From NCBI RefSeq assembly GCF_001441535.1, contig NZ_LMAU01000001.1, positions 646,176-710,175 on the forward strand: DNA of 64,000 nucleotides, read 5' to 3'. The stretch is from Tsuneonella troitsensis (GTDB lineage Bacteria > Pseudomonadota > Alphaproteobacteria > Sphingomonadales > Sphingomonadaceae). The position numbers were made by a program, and so were the translations under genes. Positions 1 through 8,415 of the stretch are shown here, in pieces (the stretch's first letter is position 1; the number at the start of each line of letters is the position of its first letter). The notes under the pieces were generated by a model that was not told the origin of the DNA, ran no database searches, and was given only the letters and a program-made list of their open reading frames with translations.

Positions 1-226
1 CGAGCGGGGTGTAGGGGCGCATACCCTCCACTTTCTCGATGGTATTGTCGATCCAGAACAGCGGAGCGATCTCGACGATGCCGCCAATCGACACCGCGAT
101 CAGCGTGCCGAGGGCAAGTAGCGAGACGTTCCGCTCCAGTCGCTTGTGGCCGGTGACTGGGACCCTGACCTCGGTCGGCTCCACGACCATGCGCCGCTCG
201 CCGGGAAGGTTCGAATGCGTGCTCAT
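1..226 (-). CDS. ccoO: cbb3-type cytochrome c oxidase subunit II, N-terminal part
   Basis: This is the membrane-anchored c-type cytochrome subunit of the high-affinity cbb3 terminal oxidase; only the first 75 residues are inside the window and the gene runs off the left edge. The visible part has a short cytoplasmic N-terminus, one hydrophobic segment (residues about 33-50) and the family-typical stretch [11 protein letters not shown] followed by MRPYTPL, which precedes the haem domain in CcoO proteins. The ATG overlaps the ccoN stop (ATGA), so the two subunits are translationally coupled. The CXXCH haem motif lies outside the window and cannot be checked. Confidence 0.9.
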   Translation of the reverse strand, partial: MSTHSNLPGERRMVVEPTEVRVPVTGHKRLERNVSLLALGTLIAVSIGGIVEIAPLFWIDNTIEKVEGMRPYTPL

Positions 227-1896
227 GCTTGAGGCTCTCTGATCGCGGTGGCGAGGATGGGGCGGTCTGCGGCTGGATCGTAGGTGGCATCGGACATCGG
301 CGCCTCGCTCCGAAGCCGTCCCGCCAGCGTCATCCAGACGTTGTAGGTCATCACCCCAGCGCCGATCAGGTATAGGATCCCTCCGAACGCGCGCATCAGG
401 TACATCGGGTGAAGCGCTGCGACCGTGTCGACGAAGCTGTTCACAAGATAGCCGTCCGGTCCGTACTCGCGCCACATCAGGCCTTGGGTGATCCCGGCCA
501 CCCACATGCTCGCGGCGTAGAAGACGATACCGATGGTCGCGAGCCAGAAGTGCCAATTGATCATGCGCAGTGAGTACATTCGATCGCGCTTCCACAGTCT
601 CGGCACGAGGTAGTAGACCGCAGCGAACGTAATCAGCCCGTTCCACCCCAGAGCGCCGGCGTGAACGTGACCGATCGTCCAGTCAGTGTAGTGGGATAGG
701 CTGTTGACCGCCTTGATCGACAGCATAGGCCCTTCGAAGGTGGCCATGCCGTAGAACGCCAGCGCAACCACCATCATACGGATGATCGGATCGGTGCGAA
801 CTTTGTCCCAGGCGCCGTTGAGGGTCATCAGGCCGTTGATCATGCCGCCCCAGCTCGGCATCCACAGCACAACCGAAAACACCATGCCCAGCGTCTGCGC
901 CCAGTCGGGCAGCGCCGTGTAATGCAGGTGGTGCGGTCCGGCCCAGATGTAGAGGAAGATCAGCGACCAGAAGTGAATGATCGAAAGGCGGTACGAATAG
1001 ACTGGCCGCTCGGCTTGCTTGGGCACGAAGTAGTACATCATCGCCAGAAAGCCGGCGGTGAGGAAGAATCCGACAGCATTATGCCCGTACCACCACTGGG
1101 TGAGCGCATCCTGCACTCCAGCAAACGCGCTGTAGCTGCGTGATCCCAGGAAGCTGACGGGCACCGCCAGATTGTTGACGATGTGAAGCATCGCGATCGT
1201 CAGGATGAACGCGAGGTAGAACCAGTTGGCGACGTAGATATGCGGCTCGTGACGGCGCACGATGGTGCCGATGAACACGGCAGCGTAGGCGACCCAGACT
1301 ATCGTCAGCCAGATGTCGACGTACCACTCGGGTTCGGCATACTCGCGGCTCTGCGTCACCCCGAGCAGGTATCCCGAGGCGGCGAGCACGATGAACAGCT
1401 GGTAGCCCCAGAACACAAACCGGGCGAGGGCGGGGAAGGCTAGCTGGGTACGGCAGGTGCGCTGCACGACGTAGAAGCTCGTCGCGATCAGTGCGTTGCC
1501 GCCGAACGCGAAGATCACCGCGCTGGTGTGCAGCGGCCGGGCGCGACCGAAGGTCAAGTATGGTTCGAAATTCAGCGCGGGGTACGCGAGTTGAAGGGCG
1601 ATGAAGACCCCTGCGAGCAGGCCAACCATGCCCCAGAACATTGTCGCGATTACGCCCCAGCGCACCGGATCGTCGTCATACCGGGACGGCTCCTCGGGCA
1701 TGCGGAAAAACCCTTGAGCTTTACCCAGGGGATCGAATCGCCCGGCTGACATGGTGAGCAGGAGCAAGGCGACCCCCGCGATGATACCGGCATGCGCCGC
1801 ATACGCCGCGTCCTTCGCCACGGCGGCGGCGGCGATCGCAAGGATCAGCACCGCAAACCACAGACCCGCCCTGAAAAGAGCCGCTTCAGCTTGCAT
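223..1896 (-). CDS. ccoN: cbb3-type cytochrome c oxidase subunit I
   Basis: This is the catalytic haem-copper subunit (557 aa) that reduces O2 at the cytoplasmic membrane under low oxygen. Diagnostic histidines are visible: [14 protein letters not shown] (low-spin haem ligand), [11 protein letters not shown] and GPHHLHY (CuB/active-site region) and [14 protein letters not shown] near the C-terminus (haem ligands). About twelve or more hydrophobic segments fit the family. The reading frame is open further upstream, but the ATG at 1896 has GGAG eight bases before it and starts at the usual distance from the first membrane segment. A longer start would place coding sequence over the FNR box at 1948-1961 and into the regulator gene. 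It is coupled to ccoO by ATGA. Confidence 0.94.
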   Translation of the reverse strand: MQAEAALFRAGLWFAVLILAIAAAAVAKDAAYAAHAGIIAGVALLLLTMSAGRFDPLGKAQGFFRMPEEPSRYDDDPVRWGVIATMFWGMVGLLAGVFIALQLAYPALNFEPYLTFGRARPLHTSAVIFAFGGNALIATSFYVVQRTCRTQLAFPALARFVFWGYQLFIVLAASGYLLGVTQSREYAEPEWYVDIWLTIVWVAYAAVFIGTIVRRHEPHIYVANWFYLAFILTIAMLHIVNNLAVPVSFLGSRSYSAFAGVQDALTQWWYGHNAVGFFLTAGFLAMMYYFVPKQAERPVYSYRLSIIHFWSLIFLYIWAGPHHLHYTALPDWAQTLGMVFSVVLWMPSWGGMINGLMTLNGAWDKVRTDPIIRMMVVALAFYGMATFEGPMLSIKAVNSLSHYTDWTIGHVHAGALGWNGLITFAAVYYLVPRLWKRDRMYSLRMINWHFWLATIGIVFYAASMWVAGITQGLMWREYGPDGYLVNSFVDTVAALHPMYLMRAFGGILYLIGAGVMTYNVWMTLAGRLRSEAPMSDATYDPAADRPILATAIREPQA

Positions 1897-1947
1897 GGAA
1901 ATCTCCGTCGGTTTCCAGTGTGCTAGGGACTTCGGATCACACCTGCA

Positions 1948-1961
1948 TTGATCTGGCTCAA
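1948..1961 (-). promoter_or_regulatory. FNR/FixK box upstream of ccoN
   Basis: TTGATCTGGCTCAA matches the FNR-family consensus TTGAT-N4-ATCAA at nine of ten positions. It ends about 52 bases before the ccoN start codon, the right place for oxygen-responsive activation. It overlaps the stop codon of the upstream regulator gene (1958-1960). Either Crp/Fnr protein encoded next door could bind it; FnrL is the natural candidate. Confidence 0.75.
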
Positions 1962-2692
1962 ATTTGACTAGATTGTTTGATGAGATGGCCAGCACATGCA
2001 GCAAGCGCGGCAAGATCAAGCAAGCGAATCGTTGAGCGGCCAGCGGTTTCGATCAACCCGTCGCCGCGAAGATCACCGAGTTGCCGGCTGATCGTCTCGA
2101 TCGTTAGACCCAGGCTGTCGGCAATGTCGCGCCGGGACATCGGCAAATGCAGAACGCACCTATTGCCCTCGGGTAAGCCAATCCGATCTGCCATCGAGAT
2201 CAGGAAGCAAGCCACGCGCTCACGCGCGGTCTTGCGCCCTATTACGATCGATTTCTCCCTCGACCGACGGAGCGAGGTATACGCCGAACAAACGATCCGC
2301 CCCATCATCGCTGGATGCTCATGAGCAACGCTGAGGAGCTCGCCGGCTGGGAAGACGATTGCTTCAGATGCTCGTAGCGCAAGTAGTGCATAGGCATGGG
2401 CGCGCGGTGCGGGAACCGAAATCAAGTCGCCCGCGAAGTGAAAAGCGACCACTTGTTCGCGATCTTGCGAGGCAAATGCCACCAGCTTTGCCGCCCCGGA
2501 AGCGAGATAGACGAGCGTGTCTTCCGACTCCTCGGCAACGATCGATCCGCCGCTTGCGACGATGCGCAGTCGGCCTAACGCTTCGAACTGAGCCAAAACC
2601 TCATCCGCCGCAACGGAAGGTAGCATCCCTGCTCTGAACGCCTCGAAGGCGCAGGATGCCGCTTCGTTCGGTAGGGGGGAGGGGTGGCGCAT
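1958..2692 (-). CDS. Crp/Fnr-family transcriptional regulator (FixK/DNR-like)
   Basis: A 244-aa regulator with an N-terminal cyclic-nucleotide-binding-like barrel (about residues 25-140), a dimerisation helix and a C-terminal winged helix containing [20 protein letters not shown], an FNR-type recognition helix (E..SR). It lacks the N-terminal cysteine cluster of FNR, so it probably does not sense oxygen through an iron-sulfur cluster and is closer to FixK or DNR regulators. An FNR box lies 34 bases upstream of its ATG, which suggests control by the FnrL gene next to it. It sits between fnrL and ccoN on the same strand. The effector is unknown. Confidence 0.87.
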   Translation of the reverse strand: MRHPSPLPNEAASCAFEAFRAGMLPSVAADEVLAQFEALGRLRIVASGGSIVAEESEDTLVYLASGAAKLVAFASQDREQVVAFHFAGDLISVPAPRAHAYALLALRASEAIVFPAGELLSVAHEHPAMMGRIVCSAYTSLRRSREKSIVIGRKTARERVACFLISMADRIGLPEGNRCVLHLPMSRRDIADSLGLTIETISRQLGDLRGDGLIETAGRSTIRLLDLAALAACAGHLIKQSSQI

Positions 2693-2725
2693 GGCTTCGC
2701 TTGGCCGTGCCGCGCGTCGGCGTCA

Positions 2726-2739
2726 TTGATCTGCGTCAA
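2726..2739 (-). promoter_or_regulatory. FNR box upstream of the Crp/Fnr regulator gene
   Basis: TTGATCTGCGTCAA matches TTGAT-N4-ATCAA at nine of ten positions, like the box before ccoN. It lies 34-47 bases upstream of the ATG at 2692, in the 96-base gap between the two regulator genes. It suggests a small cascade in which FnrL controls the second regulator, and both may act on ccoN. Confidence 0.7.
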
Positions 2740-2788
2740 CGGCACCGTCTCATATACAATACGCATGCGAATTTCTGTCGGCGGAATC

Positions 2789-3475
2789 TTAGCCCGCGCG
2801 CACTGCCAGCTCGGCAGGTCTGAGGATGGCGACCTGCCGGCGCGACTGGAGATCGATCAGACCCTCCATCTTCATCTTGCTGAAGAGACGACTGACAGTT
2901 TCAATGGTCAGCCCGAGCACGTCAGCGATCTGCTGACGCGAGAGAGGCATGGTAAGACTGGAGGGCTCCGCGCGTTCTGCGGTCTCTAACAGGAAGCTAG
3001 CCAGCTTCTGCTCCGCGGTCATCCGGCCGAGCAGAAGCATCCAGCGGCGAGTGCGGTCGAGTTCCTTGAGCGTACGTTCGAGGAGCTTGTGTTCGAGCCG
3101 AGGATGTTCGCGCGCAAAACGGTCAAAGTCAGTGCGCTGGAATATGCATACCTCCGCCTCGGTGAGCGCCTGAACCCCATAAGGCGTGATTTGGCCGAAT
3201 GGACGGCCGACGAAATCGGATGGATAAACCAGCCCCAGGATCTGCTCCTTGCCGTCGGAGGTCTGCGTCGAGAGCTTGAGGACTCCTCGGACGACATTGG
3301 CGACGATGATTGCCTCGTCGCCTTCCCACAGGAGTTGTTCGCCCGCGGCCAGGTTGCGGCGGCGGCCGATTGAATTGAGCACCTGAATCTCATCTTGATC
3401 GAGGTCCGCGCAGATCGCTCGGCTGCGCACAACGCAGGCCTGGCAAAAATGGGCCTCTTGTGTGACGTCGGTCAT
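2789..3475 (-). CDS. fnrL: FnrL-type oxygen-responsive regulator
   Basis: A 228-aa Crp/Fnr protein with the four cysteines expected for an oxygen-labile [4Fe-4S] cluster: Cys11, Cys14 and Cys22 (CQAC then C) and Cys110 in AEVCIF. The barrel domain spans roughly residues 25-140, and the winged helix carries LSRQQIADVLGLTIETVSRL, the FNR-type DNA-reading helix. In alphaproteobacteria FnrL activates cbb3 oxidase and, in phototrophs, tetrapyrrole genes. ATG 3475 is preferred with AGAG eight bases upstream; a GTG at 3493 in the same frame is the alternative. The neighbouring boxes at 2726 and 1948 are its likely targets. Confidence 0.9.
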   Translation of the reverse strand: MTDVTQEAHFCQACVVRSRAICADLDQDEIQVLNSIGRRRNLAAGEQLLWEGDEAIIVANVVRGVLKLSTQTSDGKEQILGLVYPSDFVGRPFGQITPYGVQALTEAEVCIFQRTDFDRFAREHPRLEHKLLERTLKELDRTRRWMLLLGRMTAEQKLASFLLETAERAEPSSLTMPLSRQQIADVLGLTIETVSRLFSKMKMEGLIDLQSRRQVAILRPAELAVRAG

Positions 3476-3666
3476 GAGTTGCGCTCTATACACCTACGGT
3501 CCGAGTGCCAATCACCGCAGTGCCACGGCCCTCTTGTCACTTGTCGGACAGAATAGCGATTATGGACCTGTGATTACGGGAGCGATCAGGAGCGGTCTCA
3601 TTAGATGAACTTTTTTCACTCGGTGGTCGGAACAGTTTGCAACGGAGCTTAGTCACTTTCTTCAAG

Positions 3667-3692
3667 GGAACGAACCGCGTGGGAGTCACGTT
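3667..3692 (+). promoter_or_regulatory. Probable EcfG (general stress sigma factor) promoter
   Basis: GGAAC at 3667-3671 and CGTT at 3689-3692 are separated by 17 bases, the alphaproteobacterial EcfG promoter pattern (GGAAC-N16/17-CGTT). The CGTT ends 22 bases before the hemerythrin ATG, leaving a short leader that contains the ribosome binding site. Orientation and distance fit; no expression evidence is available. Confidence 0.55.
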
Positions 3693-3714
3693 GGCCAGTC
3701 AGAGGAGACTGACC

Positions 3715-4212
3715 ATGGCTACCAAGGCAGATACCGACGCAACACATATCCTGGCCGCCGACCATCGCAAGGTGGAGGACTTGTTCTCGAAGTACGAAGG
3801 TGCGTCGGGTGTGAAGGCGAAGGCAGAGATCGCAAACCAGATCTGTAACGAACTCAAAATCCACACCGTCATCGAGGAAGAGATTTTCTACCCTGCGCTC
3901 GAGGGCAAGATCGACGACGATCTCCTGAAAGAGGCATACGTTGAGCACGATGGCGCCAAGATGCTCGTCAACGAGATCGCGGCGGGATCACCCGATGAAG
4001 AATTCTACGATGCGAAGGTGACAGTGCTCAAGGAGCAGATCGAGCACCACGTGAAAGAGGAAGAGAAGCAGCACGAGAACATGTTCCAGCAAGCTCGTGC
4101 GGCGAATGTTGACCTCGATGCGCTGGGGCAGCAGATGCTCGCACGTAAGGAAGACCTGATGGTGCTTGCCGAAGGGGAAGGTCTCCCGCCGGCAGAAATG
4201 CGAACCACCTGA
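3715..4212 (+). CDS. Hemerythrin HHE-domain protein
   Basis: A 165-aa, mainly helical cytoplasmic protein with a hemerythrin-like four-helix bundle. Candidate di-iron ligands are visible in order: HILAADHRKVEDLF (near residue 15), IHTVIEEEIFYPAL (about 55-65), YVEHDGAK and EQIEHHVKEEEKQHENMF (about 105-120). Such proteins bind O2, NO or iron and often belong to stress regulons. ATG 3715 is preceded by AGAGGAGA at good spacing; the frame extends upstream to 3637 but without support. A probable EcfG promoter lies directly upstream, so stress induction is likely. Its substrate is not known. Confidence 0.88.
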   Translation: MATKADTDATHILAADHRKVEDLFSKYEGASGVKAKAEIANQICNELKIHTVIEEEIFYPALEGKIDDDLLKEAYVEHDGAKMLVNEIAAGSPDEEFYDAKVTVLKEQIEHHVKEEEKQHENMFQQARAANVDLDALGQQMLARKEDLMVLAEGEGLPPAEMRTT

Positions 4213-4229
4213 CTAGCCAAAGCCGACAG

Positions 4230-4260
4230 GCCCCCGACAGCGGAATTTGCGGTTGGGGGC
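4230..4260 (+). terminator. Hairpin after the hemerythrin gene
   Basis: GCCCCCGAC at 4230-4238 pairs with GTTGGGGGC at 4252-4260 (nine pairs including one G-T), starting 18 bases after the stop codon. There is no clear T-run, so it is a plausible but not textbook intrinsic terminator. Confidence 0.45.
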
Positions 4261-4316
4261 TCTGTGGCGCCTCACCCTCTCAGCTCCGCCAGCATTTGTA
4301 ACCGCGTCGCTACCTG

Positions 4317-4517
4317 TCAAAATCCTTCAAGGAATGACAGGTCCGCAATTTTCTTGCCGTCCTCGAAAACAACCGCTCGGCGCTTGTTGGGAATGGCGTC
4401 CAGGCGCGATATGGCGACGTCGGATGCAGGGGCATCGAACTCGATATCCTCGGATTGGTCGTCATATCCGTGATTAAGGCGGATCAGGTAGTGATGATAT
4501 CCGCGCGTCAAATGCAT
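4317..4517 (-). CDS. Small hypothetical protein (66 aa)
   Basis: A short acidic, probably cytoplasmic protein with a balanced composition (motifs YHHYLIRLNHGYDDQ and AVVFEDGKKIADLSF). The family is not recognised. Support for a real gene is the strong ribosome binding site GGAGGAG eight bases before the ATG. It overlaps the end of the amber-interrupted frame upstream (that frame stops eight bases inside this gene), so the three small genes 4935 to 4317 read as one coupled operon. No catalytic motif is visible. Confidence 0.65.
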   Translation of the reverse strand: MHLTRGYHHYLIRLNHGYDDQSEDIEFDAPASDVAISRLDAIPNKRRAVVFEDGKKIADLSFLEGF

Positions 4518-4705
4518 GGCCGCGACTCCTCCGCGCGTCCGATGGCCAAGTCCGACGAGCTAAGACGGGCGTCGAATCTAGCCCGCAAGGACTGTATTCC
4601 GTCGATCTTGCGGCCTCGGACAGCGCGGGTTGTCTTGGGGGCACCTTGGCCGTCCTCTGCGGGCCTTGCCTTGGTTTTGCGGCGCTAAAGTTCTAAATTG
4701 CTCAT
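4508..4705 (-). pseudogene. Small coupled ORF interrupted by an in-frame TAG at codon 7
   Basis: The ATG at 4705 overlaps the stop of the upstream small gene (ATGA), and the frame runs 65 codons to a TGA at 4510-4508, overlapping the start of the downstream gene. Codon 7 (4687-4685) is TAG. After it the frame reads as a basic, protein-like sequence containing KTTRAVRGRKIDGIQ and LRARFDARLSSSDLAIG. Coupling at both ends argues that this was, or still is, a gene. No other ATG lies after the TAG. It may be a recent nonsense mutation, a sequencing error or, less likely, a readthrough gene. The family is not recognised. Confidence 0.5.
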
Positions 4706-4935
4706 GATTGAGCTGGCGAAGCTTTTTTGCGAGCGGGCTTAGCGGCGGACCTTCGGTCCGAGTACGTCTTGATAGCATATCCGCCGGCCGCTGCGGCCAG
4801 AATTCCGGGAATGCCGAAGCGGCGAGCCAACGCCACCGAAGCCACGCCCATGAGTGCTCCGCCAGGCTCACTCACGCCGCGACGTCTTTTTGCAGCCTTT
4901 GCACCGACAATCCCACCCAGGATTTTTCCTAACAT
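4702..4935 (-). CDS. Small glycine-rich membrane-associated protein (77 aa)
   Basis: A 77-aa protein with a glycine-zipper-like N-terminus (GKILGGIVGAKAAKRRRG), a central hydrophobic segment around residues 26-53 (GGALMGVASVALARRFGIP and ILAAAAGGYAI) and a basic, lysine/arginine-rich tail. This suggests a small inner-membrane or DNA/membrane-associated protein; the family is not recognised. AAAGGAG lies seven bases before the ATG. It is the first gene of a three-gene coupled unit. An imperfect EcfG-like promoter is present upstream. Confidence 0.68.
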   Translation of the reverse strand: MLGKILGGIVGAKAAKRRRGVSEPGGALMGVASVALARRFGIPGILAAAAGGYAIKTYSDRRSAAKPARKKASPAQS

Positions 4936-4957
4936 CTCAAGTCTCCTTTGATCTTAA

Positions 4958-4983
4958 GACGCCTCAGGCACGCCCAGGGTTCC
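4958..4983 (-). promoter_or_regulatory. Imperfect EcfG-like promoter
   Basis: On the minus strand GGAAC (4983-4979) is followed after 17 bases by CGTC (4961-4958), one mismatch from the EcfG -10 element CGTT. It lies just upstream of the small gene starting at 4935. Together with the better match before the hemerythrin gene it hints that both small transcription units belong to the general stress response. It could be chance. Confidence 0.3.
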
Positions 4984-5285
4984 TGATTGTGGTAAGTTGG
5001 GTGACGCCGTGCCTGCTCATCCGCGTAGTGACCTCTTCTCATCGCTGTGCTGCGCAGCCAGGCTCCCCGCGAATGATCCATGTTTTCGGCAAATAGCTCA
5101 CGTGACAACTGTGGAAGCACTAGAGAGAAAGCCTGCCAACACCGGGAACGATCCCATTGAAGGCGCCGCGCCCGATGGTAATCAAATCCCGTGGGGCAAT
5201 GGGATTGACGCCCGGTCGTCGCATTTCATCTGCTGCTTGCTGGTTTGCCGCCTCCACATCATGATGTGCGCGGGGAGGCCATGAA
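4984..5285. other. Intergenic stretch with no recognised gene
   Basis: Between the divergent small-gene operon and the P1 peptidase gene. Short open frames exist on both strands but lack ribosome binding sites or protein-like composition. The promoter of the peptidase gene should be here; I could not define it. The bases GGAGG just before 5286 serve as its ribosome binding site. Confidence 0.5.
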
Positions 5286-6527
5286 ATGAAGAGTTTTTCT
5301 GCGTCAATGCAAACGGTACTCGGTACCGCACTCGGAGCTGCCATGCTGACTGGGGTTGCTCAAGCCGATCCGCGGGAGCACGAGTTGAATTTGCCGATTG
5401 GCGGCGAGCCGGGCCCCCTTAATGCAATCACCGATGTTCCGGGTGTCGAAGTGGGCCACTCAACCATCATCTCTGGTGAAGGTCTTCTGGTTCCTGGAAA
5501 AGGGCCCGTGCGCACAGGGGTGACGGTCGTTCTGCCGCGAGGCAGAGAAAACGCCGATCCTGTTTTTGGTGCCTGGTTCACACTCAACGGCAATGGAGAG
5601 ATGACGGGGACGACTTGGCTGGAGGAGGGTGGATTCCTTGAGGGCCCGATCGGCATTACCAACACGCATAGTGTCGGCGTGGTTCGCGACGCGATCATCG
5701 CTCACGAGGTCAATCGAGAAGGTGCACTCCAGCCCTTTTGGCTTCCCGTCGTGGCAGAGACGTACGATGGCGTCTTGAACGACATAAACGGTTTTCATGT
5801 AAAGCCCGAGCATGTCGAAGAGGCGTTGGAGAGCGCACGTGGGGGCGCCGTGCCTGAAGGTAACGTAGGCGGCGGCACTGGCATGATGTGCCTGGGCTTC
5901 AAGGGAGGCATCGGAACAGCATCTCGAAAAGTCACTCAACGCGCTGGAGGTTACACCGTGGGCGTACTTGTCCAATGCAACTTTGGGCGGCGGCGAGACT
6001 TGAGAATAGCGGGCGTGCCCGTTGGGGAAGCCATATCAGGCCACGATCCATGCCTCACACGGGTATTTCCAGAAACGCGGGAGCTTGCCGCGCGCATAGG
6101 TATCTGCGGGGAGCGTAAAGTCGAAGGTAGTGAGCAGCGAGAGCTTGGATCAATTATCGCGGTGGTTGCGACGGATGCTCCGCTATTACCACATCAACTT
6201 AAGCGGCTGGCAACTCGTGTATCATTGGGAGTCGGGCGTCAGGGTGGTTACGCAGGAAACGGCTCCGGCGACATCTTCGTCGCTTTTTCGACAGCCAATG
6301 AAAACAGTTGGGCCTCACCTGAGGCGACCATCACAATGTTGTCTAATGATCGCCTAGATCAGTTATTTACTGCGACGGTGCATGCGACCGAGGCAGCTAT
6401 AACGAACGCAATGCTAGCTGCCGAGACAATGACTGGTGCGAACGGAGTCCGCGTCCACGAACTACCTGTGGGCCAAATGATGGAAGTGATGCGAATGCAC
6501 AATCGCGTGCCGGAAACTGATAACTAG
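5286..6527 (+). CDS. Secreted P1-family peptidase (DmpA/BapA-like aminopeptidase)
   Basis: A 413-aa N-terminal-nucleophile hydrolase of the DmpA family, which releases N-terminal residues from peptides including D- and beta-peptides. A signal peptide (residues 1-27, ending AQA) sends it to the periplasm. The family core is complete: ITDVPGVEVGHST, GITNTHSVGVVRD, GNVGGGTGMMCLGFKGGIG, and RELGSIIAVVATDAPLL. The Gly288-Ser289 pair in the last motif is the expected self-cleavage site, with Ser289 becoming the nucleophile of the small subunit. The ATG at 5286 follows GGAGG by seven bases. It stands alone; substrate preference cannot be read from the sequence. Confidence 0.9.
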   Translation: MKSFSASMQTVLGTALGAAMLTGVAQADPREHELNLPIGGEPGPLNAITDVPGVEVGHSTIISGEGLLVPGKGPVRTGVTVVLPRGRENADPVFGAWFTLNGNGEMTGTTWLEEGGFLEGPIGITNTHSVGVVRDAIIAHEVNREGALQPFWLPVVAETYDGVLNDINGFHVKPEHVEEALESARGGAVPEGNVGGGTGMMCLGFKGGIGTASRKVTQRAGGYTVGVLVQCNFGRRRDLRIAGVPVGEAISGHDPCLTRVFPETRELAARIGICGERKVEGSEQRELGSIIAVVATDAPLLPHQLKRLATRVSLGVGRQGGYAGNGSGDIFVAFSTANENSWASPEATITMLSNDRLDQLFTATVHATEAAITNAMLAAETMTGANGVRVHELPVGQMMEVMRMHNRVPETDN

Positions 6528-6734
6528 GGTGGTAACGGCGTATCGTCTCGCGTGAGTGAGGCACGGCCCCGCGGTTTCGGCAGCTGGTCGATGAGGCCTG
6601 ACAATTCGGCCACGGCCAAGTGCACCTGACGATCTGGCGAGGACCAGTTCGATCGTCGTAGCCAATCATCGTCGAGGTGCACATCATCCCCGTTTATAGA
6701 TGAGGCTTGCATGAGCCCTGGAGATCGCAGCCGA

Positions 6735-8123
6735 TCAGTTGGGCCGCAACACTTTTAAACGGCCGGCTCCATCAGAGATCGCGAGGAATTCAGCTGTCTT
6801 CCGTGAGAACCGGACCTGATAGGTTCGAGTGATATCGTCGCCGCTTGCTCGCTCCGAGAGCAGGGTCACCGACCGGACCGGACCCACCCCTGCAAGGTAC
6901 GCCTTTCCGAACGTCGAGCGAAGCGGCTCGAGCGCGCGGGAGCCTTGCGCCTCGGTAGTCGGGTCGAGCGTGTCGAGCGCGAGCCTGAAGCGCCTTGCGA
7001 TTTCGGGCTTTTGATCGGGTAACGCGGCGACGGGAGGCTCGGGCAGGTATAGATCGACAATTCGCTCGGCCAGCAGCGGATAAAACGTCTGCGCATTGGT
7101 AAGCGCGATCACCGTAATTCCTTTCGAAGGTATCCGGATGATGTCGGCGAGCGCTGGCCCACCGCTGTGGCCGACCACGGGGACCCCTCGGTAATTCTTG
7201 ACCGTCCAGCCTATCGCGAAGCCCGCTTTTGAACCGTCCGGGAGAGTCGCAGGCATGGTCAGTTCCTGCATGCTGGCAAGCGAGATCAACTCTCCCCGAT
7301 CGAGCGCAGCGCTGAACCGGGCAAGGTCTCGCGCAGTTGAGTACAGGCCCCCGGCACCGTAACCAAGCGGCTCGAAAAAGAACTCGCTGGTTCGCTGCCG
7401 CTTTCCATCCCAGGCATAGATCGATGAGCGCTTGGTAAGCACTTCGCCCGTGCGAACTCCGTCGTCTTCGTCAGCCATGGCGAACCCGGTTGCTGCCATG
7501 CCAAGCGGCCCCGTGATTTCGGTGCGAAGGATCTCTGGCAACGACGTGCCGGTTGCTTTCTCGAGTACCGCGCGGAGGATTGTGAAGTCCGTGAAGCCAT
7601 ATCGCGCCTCGCTACCCGGCTTGTACGCAAGGGGACGCTTCATCGCAGCGGCAACGGTGTCACCAACCGTCTTCGGCCTCGGCTCCCCCAGGTTCTCATC
7701 AAGACCGGAGGTGTGATTGGCGAGCATGCGAACCGTGATAGAACGCCAACTCTCAGGTGCTTCGTCGAAGAAGTGGGATATCGGCTGGTCCAGCGTCAGC
7801 CGCCTCTGCTCGACAAGTCTCATCAAGGCGACAGCGGTGAATATCTTCGTGGCGGAGGCAAGTTGGAAACGAGTATCCGGATCAACCCTCGCGTTCCATT
7901 CGAGGTTCGCCAGGCCGTACCCTGAGAGCTTGGTGACCTCCCCGTTCTGAACTACCGCCACTGCAACTCCAGGAAGGTTGCTGGCGTCCATCTGGTCGGT
8001 GACGATCATGTCGATGTGATCTGACTGCTGGACTGAAGCTTCCGCGGGCTTCGCTTGCAGAGGATCAGTCAGTGAGGTTGCCCAGCAGAGCGAAGCAAGG
8101 CAAAGAATGGTGAATCTGGTCAT
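6735..8123 (-). CDS. Secreted serine hydrolase, beta-lactamase/class C family
   Basis: A 462-aa protein with a signal peptide (about residues 1-25) and the class C beta-lactamase/esterase fold. The SxxK motif is SATK in FQLASATKIFTAVAL, the middle tyrosine is in ARYGFTDFTILRAVLE (YGF rather than YxN), and the third motif is HSGG in GHSGGPALADI. A C-terminal extension follows. Such proteins are D-aminopeptidases, esterases or penicillin-binding-like enzymes rather than true beta-lactamases. ATG 8123 gives a good signal peptide; a GTG at 8156 is in frame but has no ribosome binding site. Nothing nearby indicates a substrate. Confidence 0.85.
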   Translation of the reverse strand: MTRFTILCLASLCWATSLTDPLQAKPAEASVQQSDHIDMIVTDQMDASNLPGVAVAVVQNGEVTKLSGYGLANLEWNARVDPDTRFQLASATKIFTAVALMRLVEQRRLTLDQPISHFFDEAPESWRSITVRMLANHTSGLDENLGEPRPKTVGDTVAAAMKRPLAYKPGSEARYGFTDFTILRAVLEKATGTSLPEILRTEITGPLGMAATGFAMADEDDGVRTGEVLTKRSSIYAWDGKRQRTSEFFFEPLGYGAGGLYSTARDLARFSAALDRGELISLASMQELTMPATLPDGSKAGFAIGWTVKNYRGVPVVGHSGGPALADIIRIPSKGITVIALTNAQTFYPLLAERIVDLYLPEPPVAALPDQKPEIARRFRLALDTLDPTTEAQGSRALEPLRSTFGKAYLAGVGPVRSVTLLSERASGDDITRTYQVRFSRKTAEFLAISDGAGRLKVLRPN

Positions 8124-8415
8124 CGCTCTTTCAACAACACGCCATCCGCTGATCACGGTTAGCGAGAATAGATGGAGACACGACTTTCGTCGATGAGTGG
8201 CGGGGATAGGCCCTTAGATTGCGCGATTCGCTCCATCAGGACTCGAACCCTATTCACTCGTTGGGTCGTGGGGCCTCGGTCGGGGCTCAGTTCAAGATCG
8301 CAAAAACAGAAATCTAACGAAATCAATTTGTTGAGAGTTGAGAGTGAGTCCTCTTCTGGCACCAAGTTATTACAAGAAATGCCGATCGATAGAGAATCGC
8401 CCGGAGGGCGACCGT
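8124..8415. other. Intergenic stretch, nothing recognised
   Basis: About 290 bases between the serine hydrolase start and the end of the uronate reductase gene. It should contain the hydrolase promoter and the terminator of the uxaC-uxuB unit, but no clear hairpin with a T-run and no gene-like frame was found. Confidence 0.4.

Noticed and set aside
1897..2019. Longer ccoN start giving 598 aa
   Set aside because: It would run through the FNR box and the regulator stop; ATG 1896 has a good ribosome binding site and the normal family N-terminus.
3628..3655. A first GGAAC upstream of the hemerythrin gene as EcfG -35
   Set aside because: No CGTT follows at 16-17 bases; the second GGAAC at 3667 fits.
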